Shown here: one piece after another, positions 1 to 9,468 of the stretch
How positions within the stretch are numbered: the first letter of the stretch is position 1
How the letters are laid out: each line of letters begins with the position of its first letter
From: Anthonomus grandis grandis
Lineage: Eukaryota > Arthropoda > Insecta > Coleoptera > Curculionidae
DNA: 64,000 nt
Assembly: GCF_022605725.1 (NCBI RefSeq)
Contig: NC_065552.1
Coordinates: forward strand, 30,267,879 to 30,331,878
Reading direction: 5' to 3'
Notes under the pieces: generated by a model
Databases searched by the model: none
Told to the model about the DNA's origin: nothing
The model's input: only the letters and a program-made list of their open reading frames with translations
Position numbers and translations under genes: made by a program

Positions 1-279
1 TTTAAAAAAAATACGTCTTGAAGGGTTAAAAATTCAGGACAAAAGTTAAATTTCATTAAATATTTAGACTCGAAGGACCAAATATTAAATTTCCTAAAAA
101 TCTAACTGGAAAAACCAAAAACTGTGAAAAAAATGAATCCATAAATGCTACGCGCTGGCGCACTAGTTTGCTCTAACTGTTTATTCATTTAATAATTTGT
201 TTTTTTTACTTAGTTGTATTTTTAGCAATCATTGAATAAACTATTTTTGAATTTGAAAAAAAAATGGAATAAATTAACC

Positions 280-775
280 TCAAGTGCCTGGAAAAAGTTT
301 AAGTGTATTCAGAAGACTCTTACAGGCAGTTAAAGTGACTCAGATTCCTTGAATAGACCCTCAGATTATCTTTAAGTACCTGGTAAAGGCTTAAGAATAA
401 TTAGAAGACATTTCCAGGCAGTCAAAGTGACTTAGATTTCTAGACTAGAATTTGAAAAAAAATTGAATAAAACCGCAAGTGCCTGGAAAAAGTTTAAGTG
501 TATGCAGAAGACTCTTACAGGCAGTAAAAGTGACTCCCTGAGTACCTGAAAAAGAGTTAAGAATAATTAGAAGACACTTCTAGGCAGTCAAAGTGACTTA
601 GATTTCTAGACTAGAACCATAAATCATCCTGAAGTGCCTGTAATAAATTTCAGTTCTTAGAAGAATCTTACAGGCAGTTGAAGTGGCTTAGATTCCTCGA
701 ATAGACCCTCAGATTACCTCCAAGTGTCTGGAATAAGTTAATGAGTACTTAGGAGACTCTTACAGGTCCTCCTGG
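280..775. repeat. Degenerate tandem repeat with alternating unit types
   Basis: Six diverged copies of a roughly 65-105 bp unit begin near 281, 372, 476, 540, 630 and 720. Each contains AAGTGCCTGG-like sequence, then AGAAGAC, then ACAGGCAGT, then AAAGTGACT. Units 1 and 3 resemble each other, as do 2 and 4. A shared TTTGAAAAAAAA stretch recurs 199 bp apart (252 and 451), so there is a two-unit higher-order period. Within most units TGCCTG and CAGGCA are inverted copies about 35-40 bp apart, which could fold into a hairpin. No coding potential seen. Confidence 0.75.
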
Positions 776-780
776 AATAA

Positions 781-1605
781 GTTCTACAAGTTTTAGCTGT
801 TTTAATTCAGGTTATTTGCGGCTACGAGAACGTCTTTTGGTTTGGAAAGTTTCCCTTTGACACATTTTTCTCCTTTAAATGTTATTGTTCTGTCTAGCAT
901 CATTCTAAAAAAAAGCCGGTTTCATAAAAAAATTCATCGTCTATGTATCCATTCGTAAATTTGATGAACCTGCCGTTATCCAATCATTACAAATCCCCTC
1001 ATCTGCTACTTCTTTATCTTTCTAAATTATTCAACCCATACCACTGTACATTTATAATCGTCCAACTTAAGTTGCTTAGCAAAAACGTCTGCTTGTGCTT
1101 GTAATATAGGACTCCTTATGGGAATATTGCGACTTATTTGAACTTGAACCATTTAAATAATGCGCCGTCAATGTTTAGTTGTTTACCATGCCTATTTGAC
1201 ACTTTTCTTAATGGAGAGCTGCTTTCAAATGCATCCTGTATTTTATTACGATTTTTCTTATTCATGGATACTACGAATGTGCCACGTAGCAAAATAAAAG
1301 AAGTATGCATAAAATGTATTATTACACGTCACTAACCTTACGTCAAATGCTTTTGCAATGCTGACATTTAAGTAATTCTCCAGCTTTCAAGCGCCAAATA
1401 ATTGCAGCCTATTTCGGCAAACGTAAATACTTTACGTTTTGGCAAGTCGAATTGTTTCTCTTGAAGAAAGATGCAACAGAAAGTTCAAAAAACCACGATA
1501 TAAAAAAATATTTGTACGCATTCACTACACTTGAATGAATACTAAACCAGTTCTATTTTTTTTCCTTATACAACGGTATGTCATTATAAAGTTATGTAAA
1601 TTACC
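781..1605. other. AT-rich stretch with no recognised feature
   Basis: A short open frame at 1138-1335 has no recognisable domain and is probably chance. Nothing else is seen before the fold-back element that starts near 1606. Confidence 0.5.
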
Positions 1606-1797
1606 AAAATATGTAAATTGACCCAAACATACCTTAGTCTAAAAGTTAATAGTTTGCGAGATACAGGGTCTTAAAGTTACAACTTTATTTTCTATTTTTC
1701 CTTATTGCTTATGAAGCATTTCAGATTTTGACACCCTGTATCTCGTGAACTATCAACTTTTGGACTAATGTATAGTTGATATATTTTGGTCTGTAGT
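1606..1797. mobile_element. Fold-back MITE-like element
   Basis: Two arms of about 70-75 bp (roughly 1606-1676 and 1719-1797) are inverted copies of each other with mismatches and small indels. They share the words CGAGATACAGGGT and ACCAAAATAT. The spacer is about 45 bp and non-coding. It lies just upstream of a GalNAc-transferase exon, inside that gene's intron. Confidence 0.65.
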
Positions 1798-1926
1798 ATT
1801 TCCAGTTTCGATATTTCCCAACCTTTCGCAGACACCCTGTTTGTACTGTATTAATTTTGCGGAGTGAAATTAAATGTATTTTAATCCCTCGACCGTATTC
1901 CTAGTTTTTTATTTTTTTATCCACAG

Positions 1927-2576
1927 ACTACCGCTTTTACCTGAAGACCTTGCTCATCCGGCCGAACCGTTCAAAAGTCCCGTAATGGCCGGTGGTCTGT
2001 TTGCCATCAGCACTCGCTTCTTTTGGGAAATCGGTGGATACGACGAGGGTCTCGATATCTGGGGCGGGGAACAATACGAGCTCAGCTTCAAAATCTGGCA
2101 GTGCGGAGGCGAAATGTATGACGCTCCCTGTTCCCGCGTCGGTCATATTTACCGAAAATACGCACCGTTTCCGAACCCCGGTAAAGGCGATTTCGTAGGA
2201 CGCAATTATCGTAGAGTGGCCGAGGTCTGGATGGACGAATACGCTCAATATTTATACATGAGGAGGCCGCATTACAAAATGATCGATCCCGGTGATTTGA
2301 GTAAACAGAGGGCGATAAGGGAAAAGTTACATTGTAAACCTTTCAAGTGGTTCATGGAGAATGTCGCTTTTGATTTGCCTCTGAAATATCCACCGATTGA
2401 ACCGGGGAACTTTGGCTGGGGGGAGATAAGGAACTTGGCTGCTCCCGAGTTGTGTGTGGATGCTAAGTTTGGTGGAAAATTCAGTGTTGTGGGGCTCGCC
2501 GAGTGTACCAAGGGGACCGATAGCAAATCTGACCAAAACTTCACGCTTACTTGGCACAAAGATATCAGGGTTAAAG
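1927..2576 (+). CDS. Polypeptide N-acetylgalactosaminyltransferase (GALNT10-like), penultimate coding exon
   Basis: This exon encodes about 216 residues of a Golgi enzyme that starts mucin-type O-glycosylation by moving GalNAc from UDP-GalNAc to Ser/Thr. It follows a CCACAG acceptor and ends before GTAAAT. It holds the second half of the catalytic domain: FKSPVMAGGLFAI, the Gal/GalNAc-transferase motif around GYDEGLDIWGGEQYE, and CSRVGHIYRK, whose His corresponds to the third metal ligand of the family. The linker (KYPPIEPG, WGEIRN) then leads into the start of the lectin domain. Wording throughout, including WGEIRN and FTLTWHKDIR, is closest from memory to vertebrate GALNT10. The DxH glycosyltransferase motif is absent and must lie in exons left of the window. 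The first base completes a codon split by the intron. A full-length frame from 1874 is only intron read-through. Confidence 0.93.
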
Positions 2577-3540
2577 GTAAATAAATAATGTAGTATTATT
2601 ACTGAAAAATGTAAATTATCACTAATAATTTTTTTAAATAGTCGCTACTCAATTATGTGCGGGCACCTCCAACTTGAAAATTTGCACTTTTTAAGGAAGA
2701 TTCACATCTTCGGTTGTAGGGGTGGCGAAACACTGAAGTTTGGCATGTCTCAATACTCGATGATGAATCTGTTAAAATTTCTTTTATAAGTCATCCGGTA
2801 TACTGTTAGAATTAAATTAATTAAAAAATGGATCAAATTTCTGTCAGACGATGTTATACAAATTTAAAACCTTTAAGCGATTTTAAAAGATTCAGAGGTA
2901 AAAGCTCAAAGGCAGGTTATGAACTGACCAAAAAAGAAAAACAAGTGAGTGAACGCAAAAAAAAACTATACTGATGCATAGGCTAAAAAGTAATTGAAAT
3001 TTGTTTTACTAGAAAAACAACCCATTTAGAGCTTTTTTGGATAAAAAAATGTCTACAAGTTCTAGAAATTTTAGTTTTTTTGGACTACTTTTTTGCTATT
3101 CGCTGTATTTGCTTGAAGTTTCAGAATTAAGTTTTAAAGTCATGCGAATACATTTTTGCTATTGGTTAAAATTGAATTATTTTATTTTATTCTCTCTTGC
3201 TACTTCAACACACTGCAAAGCAACTATATAACTCATTATGATTGCGTGAAGTGTATTACTCTAAGAACTCATCTTCATTTTGCTTTCCATTATTATATGG
3301 CATTCACTCTAACCAGACTTACCTACTCTTGATATTTTGTTATTTTTTCAAAAATCTTTAACTGTTCACTAATAAGATTTAAACTAATTCTAAAAGACCA
3401 AAGAAAACCGTTTGCAGGCGAATACACGCATTTCCCGCAGAGCGAGTCATTATTGAGTCAATATCCTTAATGTTTAGGATCGTCAGACACGGATTGGGAT
3501 GCTATTCTTTGAATATAGTGTAGCTTACGACAAATTGCGA

Positions 3541-3790
3541 TCTGATCTACTTCATGGCTCTAGGCATGTGCCATATGTTAGCATAGGCCTTATGACAGAT
3601 GTATAGAGCCTCATAAGAATAGGGAAGAAACCTAGGTTCTACCAAATGTGCTCCTTTACTTATATGAGATATATGCTTTCTGTATTCTCTTGTAATATGA
3701 GAGTTCCAATTTAGTTTGTTGTCGAGTGTCACACTAAGGTACTTGACTTCCGAAACATGTGAAAAATCTTGCGAGGTATTTGATAGTTTA
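3541..3790 (-). pseudogene. LINE reverse-transcriptase fragment
   Basis: Read on the minus strand, this gives EVKYLSVTLDNKLNWNSHI, the conserved block following the palm of CR1/Jockey-type reverse transcriptases, continuing to about 3547. No endonuclease or 3' tail is attached. It is a short dead insertion in the GalNAc-transferase intron. Confidence 0.75.
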
Positions 3791-4924
3791 GATGCCTGTA
3801 TAATTATTAGTTTTCTTGTTAAATATCTCTATCTGTGGGGTTAATGGAGTCAACGTTGATTAACTTTTGTGAAAGTTTTAAAGAAATTGATTTAACGAAC
3901 CTACTTTTTTGATTCAAATAAATGCCTCAAACTAAAATACAAAATAATGAAAATAATACAATAATTATTATATAATATTTTTGCTGTTTAATTTGTTCTT
4001 GAATTTTCTTAGGGTAAGTAAGATGTCGAAGTTGTATATTTATGGATAAGTTATAGTATTAGGAGTTTTCAGTTGTGGCAAATCTATGGAGATATTGTTA
4101 ATGAACAGAAAAAAATTATCATGATTTATTATGACGTCACATTGACTTTTTTTAAATGAGATGCTATTCTGTTAAAGTGACCTGGTCGAATTAGAAACAG
4201 TTCTCGTAAATTGTTTCTGGACTTTTTGTACGAAATAACAGAGCATTTTTGTATTTGACTTGTTATTTTGGACAACAGCATACTGATTTTCTTCATTCAA
4301 GAGATACTATTATCAATGAGATTATAACAAAGCCATCTAGAGTTTATTTCGTCACAATGGTTCAACCATAAATTGCGACATTAAAATTTGCTAGGTATAA
4401 TTAGAATTTTAGATTCATTCTTAAGTAGTTGACACACCAACTTAGGCTACATTGGTGTTCATTAAAAATAGGTACTAGAATTACCATTGAATTTTGAATT
4501 TTAAAATGTGCATTCTTAAATAGTCCGAGATTTGTAGAATGTCTTTTAAGATGAGGATTTCTAGATCTAGTATCTCTAACGGTGCAAATGAGATCATATG
4601 AAATAATTTCAAAAATTATAAATAGAAATTCTGTACTTTCTTGCTGATTATCAGTAGATATGACCTTAATTCTATTAGCGTAAATTTTGTAGAGACAGAG
4701 ACATATTATATATACAGATCGTGTTTTCGTTCGTTACTTATAGGAAACCGTATAGAGACGAAATTTTGCAACGTCGCGCGTGTACGAGTGCCTGCGACAG
4801 AGCACCGCCCCGGCCGGCCCGAGGACGGGATTAGTAAACATGTGACCTTCGTGGGAGTTGCGTCGTTTGGCGACAAAATGTCCCAAAATATTACGCGAAA
4901 ATCCAGGCATTTTTAAAATATTTA

Positions 4925-4973
4925 TTCTAATGCGGGTTTTACAGACATGACAATGTGTAAAACCCGCATAGAA
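4925..4973. repeat. Hairpin inside the Tc1/mariner element
   Basis: ATGCGGGTTTTACA at 4930-4943 is perfectly inverted at 4956-4969, with a 12-nt loop. The pairing extends outward (TTCTA/TAGAA) with one missing base. It lies just beyond the 3' end of the transposase and may be part of the 3' untranslated region or a subterminal protein-binding site. Confidence 0.7.
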
Positions 4974-5151
4974 TTGTGATCTTAAAATGTTTAATATGCT
5001 GTGTTTTGCATAATGAAAATTAAAATTATTCTATAAATAAAAAGTAAAATATCAACTCTGATAAAAATATAATAAAAAATCAGAAATAAAACTCTAATAA
5101 ACAAACTTAACAACATATCATTTTTTAAATAAAAGGCTCAAATAAACCGCC

Positions 5152-6204
5152 TTATTTCGCTAAACAAAAACTTAACCTATCGTAAAAGCTATTTCGCACC
5201 TCCAAAAGAGTTTCAGGTAAAATGGAATTGGCACCTTCGACAATTTTATTTCGCAACTCCTCTAAATTTGTTGGCCTACTAAATTCACGCTTGTAAATGG
5301 TCTGCTTAACGTAACCCCACAGATAAAAGTCATTTGGAGACAAATCTGGGGATCTAGGAGGCCATTTAATATCGCCAGTCCCACTAATAAGGCGGTTAGG
5401 AAAAGTATTTGTTAAAAATTCTTTTACCCTAGCCGCGTTATGAGCAGGACAGCCATCTTGCTGAAATTAAACCGATCCCAGGTCTACATCAGGTAGAATT
5501 TGAATGGCAGGAAGAACTTGGTTTTGCAGCAACTCAAGGTACTTTTGGGCGTTTAAAGTGCCATCAATAAAAAAATGACCCTATAACATTGTCGCCCAAA
5601 ATACCAGCCCAAACATTCAATTTTTGAGGATACTGGGTACGCAACTGAAAACTTCTGTGCTCGTTTTCCTGATACCAATAACGAACAATGGAAGGATTGT
5701 GTTTGCCATGTAATGGAAAAGAAGATTCATCAGAAAACAAAATATTCGTTTTCATTTGCGTTTTCCATCATGGTTTCACAAAATCCATTCTTCGCCAGTG
5801 GTCTTCAGGAAATATTTCCTGAGTTTTTGAATACTTAAACATTTGTACCCATATTTTTTCCAGATACGAGCAACAGTTTTATTGCTCATTCCCAGTTCCT
5901 CTCCAATACTTCTAGTGGACCATGTCGAATCAAGTTTTAGGGTACTGCAAACCATTTCTTCCCGCCGTTCTATATCCTGGACCACTTCAACAGGTGGTTC
6001 CTGACGTTTTATGTGGCATTTTTTATAACCTTGAAGACAAAAAGATGTCTCAAAATTTGTAACCACATTTAAAACCGTTTTTGCACAAGGAATCGGTCTA
6101 TTCTCAAATGTCACTGAAAACAAATCTCTACATTGTACTACCAAATTGCCTCCATAAAACCATTTAGCTACTTGAACTCTTTCGGAAGGGGTATAAACAG
6201 CCAT
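5152..6204 (-). pseudogene. Broken Tc1/mariner transposase
   Basis: The start is taken at 6204 (MAVYTPSERVQVAKWF), matching the usual N-terminus of arthropod transposases with a DUF4817-type helix-turn-helix. A longer frame to 6336 has no family support. A second helix-turn-helix (STRSIGEELGMSNKTVARIW) follows. After a frame change come the catalytic LFSDESSF with NVWAGILG, then SPNDFYLWG in the C-terminal part. A nonsense codon lies near 5467 and at least two frame changes are needed, so it is not functional. Confidence 0.85.
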
Positions 6205-7129
6205 AGTGAAAAAAACACGAAAATAACGCTCAAAAATTATTAATGCAACGTGCAGTAACACAGCAAAGTGAGGTCTGCTGACTTCCGGTTCAAAAAATAA
6301 AAACGAAAAATTCCGCCGCCTGCAAGCCGCAACCAAGCGGTATTGCCATTATTTTTGGTAATACGTAGCTCACGATAACACGATCTGTATATACATAAAA
6401 ATATAGGTGCATGTTTTCCGTGCCGTTGGGTTCAAATTTCGGGAGCATAAAGTAGACTTAATTCCAAGACTAAAAAACCCAAAAACTAGGTGGTAGGTGG
6501 ATCCTTATTTGCTCCAAAGTTACAAGCTTATAAAAACAGACAAATAAGCACATTTAAATTAGCACACCACATAAGAACTTCTCATTTTATCTTTTTTTCT
6601 CTCATTTCCCTGGTGTCTGTTTTATTTCACACTTGTTTTAAAAACCAATAGGATTGTGCTATCTTAATGTCACCAAAATAAATGTTACTTTAGTAAATTG
6701 TATTAGAAATTCAAGCTCGAAACTTTTTTATTTGTTTTTATAATACAGAGTTATAGTCAGAACACAATAATAATAGAAAAAAGATGACAAATAAGGACTA
6801 CCTTGTTAATAAAATTAAATATAACTGACGTATATAAATGTAAGATAGAAACAAAACTTATACATCCTAAAAGTAAAAGATGCAAAATGGGAGAAAAAAA
6901 GAAGAATAAAAATAAAGTAAAACAAAGTAATGAGATGTAAATTTCAATTGTCAGAGAAAACTTAAGATATGCATAAGGCGGGCGAACATTGACAACACCA
7001 AAAATAAAAAATGTATTACATAATAATTTAATTTATAAGAAGCGTTTTAAAACTAGTAAAGCATATTTAATACAAATACATCAACATGCTCAAAATAAAC
7101 AAATTTAAATGATTCCTTTTGCTCCCTCA

Positions 7130-7680
7130 GAAGATGCGATTTAATGAAGCCCTCGAAACGGTTAGGCCACATTTATTTTACATCATGTGGAAGGATATTC
7201 ATCGTTTGTATTGCAAAATGGCTAAAAGATTGTTGAAAATCGGCTGATTTATGTAATCAAACTATTCAATCAAAATTATTTCTACTAAAGTGAGTATGGT
7301 CACGAGAATTAAAAAATGCTCCTAGATATGGGTGATCTCCGCTTTTTATTACTCTTTATATAAACAAAAAAATATGTCGTTTATATTTATTAAACATTGA
7401 TAAAATTGAATTAGTTTTCAAATATGGGGTAACGTGGTTTCTAAAAGCTATATCAAATAAAAAACTATTTAGAGATACCTATGTTAATTTCCTCAATAAA
7501 AATTTGTTGAAATATGGAAAAATCACTTGAAGAGAAAGAACTATATCTAAGAGGCATCAACTTGTTGCTGCATTTTGGCTCGTGTAAGAACACTGTGCAT
7601 ATCTGCCACATATACAGAGAATACAAGTAGCCACAATATGGATTTCTATGATACACCTGCAATCATACGTAAAAACTTCG
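7130..7680 (-). pseudogene. Probable LINE 3' tail remnant
   Basis: Minus-strand translation gives a short stretch (GYLYSLYMWQICTVFLHE) that resembles the region after the reverse-transcriptase thumb in CR1-like elements, where a 'LYI..C.F...' pattern is common. No catalytic motif is present, so the call rests on one weak block. Confidence 0.35.
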
Positions 7681-7949
7681 ATTTGATATTATTGTTGCCA
7701 AATTCTGTTTAAAAAAAAAAAACAATGCATATATGAGTACATATCAAGTATGAATATCAAATTTGCTTTCAGTTTCAAGTGTATTTCTCAGTATTGAGTG
7801 TGTTTTTCATTTAATTTCTGTTTACTGCAACTCAAATGCACGTGGAGCAATTAGAAAATACTGACATCGATTTCCCAATAGACGCATCGGAGACGTGATT
7901 TTCTTTTTGACAGAGAAATAAATTTGTCAGCAGATTATCCATTTTATTA

Positions 7950-8480
7950 TGAGAAGGTGCACTGTTTATTTGATGAAGACTATCATTGTCATTTAATTTA
8001 TTTTACTTGGACCCTGACGTCAGTTAAATTTTCAATTATTCAGAACAATCCTTTGGACGGTTGCAACTTCATTCCGATAATATCAATCTGAGAAATCTAC
8101 ATAGATGGGAAGTAGAAAATTCCAAAACAAATACATATGTCTAACTTTCGTCATGAATATACCATGAACATTTGGGGTGGCTCAATGGTCCTTAAATTAT
8201 TTTTACGAGATTAAATGTAGACAACTACCTACAGTTCCACAGTTACAGTTCACGGAAGAATTTCCACCACTTTTAAAGGATGTTTCAATAATCGTAAGAG
8301 AAGATGGTGCGCCAGTACATTTTGGAATAGCAGTCTAGAATTTTATGAATCACAATTATCCACAATGGATTGGTCCTGGCGGTTCTATTGCATGGCCACC
8401 TCGATCTCCTGATTATATTCTTCTACAGATTTATTTCTGGGGATATATCAAAGATTTAGTGTACTCACAAGTTAGGGTCA
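7950..8480 (+). pseudogene. Mariner-like transposase remnant
   Basis: After several frame changes, the plus strand reads FHSDNINLRNLHRW, then REDGAPVHF (second catalytic Asp region), then WIGPGGSIAWPPRSPD (third Asp region) and IYFWGYIKDLVYS. These are signature blocks of arthropod Tc1/mariner transposases. Stops and frameshifts are dense, and no terminal repeats were found. Confidence 0.75.
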
Positions 8481-9184
8481 GCGGAAAATAAGAAACGTCA
8501 CTTCATCTGTTTGCATACGAGCATAAGCCTGTATTCAACATTTTGAAAATTTTATTTATTAAAGATTTGTAAAATAAGATAAGTTTTTTAAATTAAGATT
8601 TTTATTTGGTGAACAAATTTAAATCTCTTTATATTATGTTTTCATAGATTTGCAACTTTGTAATGAATAAAGATTGACCTACAACTTTTGTATTTTTCAG
8701 TTTCCGAATTAAGTCTTATGCCCCAAATAAACGAAACGATTCATGGTATTTATTCCGCATCGTTTCACAATCAATTCAAAATATATAAGATAAGAAGAAA
8801 AAGTTACCATTTAAGATAAATACGTAATCATCTTCAGCTAAAAACCGCAGGAAGAAAGTGGAAAAAGAAAAATAGTTGAACGCGTCCTTTAATAGATTTT
8901 TCTCATATGCACATATGCCAATTTCAAAAAAACTCTTAAAAAACTGCTTCTATTAAAAGACATAAATGTTATTGGGGCCTTGCCTTGCTTGTAATAGAAC
9001 TTGTTGCAATAGATATGCAATAGATACACTTGCTTGCAATAGATATTGACAGAGAAGACTAGATGTACTCAAAATTTCTTGAGATTCAGCTCAAACTATT
9101 ATCATTACAACATAAAGACGTTATTTTAAGATCTCCTTCAAATTTAGAAATAATATCATAATAATGGCGTATTATATTTTATAG

Positions 9185-9468
9185 GTAAATCTTTATGTTT
9201 CGATGTCTCTGATGCAAACGATAAAGCCTCCGTAACACTATATCCTTGCCACGGAAGTCAGGGAAATCAGTATTGGAAATACGAGGTGGAAAACCAGCAA
9301 TTTTTGCACGGAGGTAACTCAAGATGTCTGGATTGTGATCCGGGAAAGAAGACATTATATATGACGAAATGTGACCCAGATTCGAAGACTCAGAAATGGA
9401 GACTGGAGAATGTGAACTTGACCATGCTGGCTGACTGGGATAACGTTGGGGCGCAAAAAATGAGGTGA
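9185..9468 (+). CDS. GALNT10-like GalNAc-transferase, last exon (ricin-type lectin domain)
   Basis: The exon follows TTTATAG and joins in phase to the exon ending at 2576 (split Gly codon). It encodes 94 residues of an R-type beta-trefoil: LCFDV, TLYPCHGSQGNQYWKY, SRCLDCD, MTKCDPDSKTQKWRL, then a C-terminus ending VGAQKMR and TGA at 9466-9468. The paired cysteines and the QxW-like motifs (NQYW, TQKW) are typical of the sugar-binding domain that steers these enzymes to already glycosylated substrates. An ATG at 9286 within the exon is internal and not the true start. Confidence 0.92.

Larger units (their letters stand above)
4709..6393 (-). mobile_element. Tc1/mariner-type transposon with terminal inverted repeats
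   Basis: The ends 4709-4730 and 6372-6393 are inverted copies with one mismatch over 22 bp (core CAGATCGTGTT), next to TA. The interior carries a broken transposase on the minus strand at 6204-5152. Between the left repeat and the gene lie a GC-rich, CpG-rich block (about 4765-4880) and a hairpin at 4925-4973. The element lies in reverse orientation within the GalNAc-transferase intron. Confidence 0.85.
2577..9184 (+). other. GalNAc-transferase intron (6.6 kb) filled with transposons
   Basis: The donor GTAAAT at 2577 joins in phase to the acceptor TTTATAG at 9184. The intron holds a LINE fragment (3541-3790), a TIR-bounded Tc1/mariner element (4709-6393), a probable LINE tail (7130-7680) and a mariner remnant (7950-8480). 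The intervals 2577-3540, 3791-4708 and 6394-7130 are AT-rich, and I recognise nothing in them. Confidence 0.85.

Noticed and set aside
1937..2559. Open frames on the minus strand and in other frames across the GalNAc-transferase exon
   Set aside because: These are shadows of the GC-richer coding exon; only the + frame reads a recognisable enzyme.
4641..4916. 91-codon plus-strand frame with GC-rich coding look
   Set aside because: It begins outside the transposon, crosses its terminal repeat and shows no domain.
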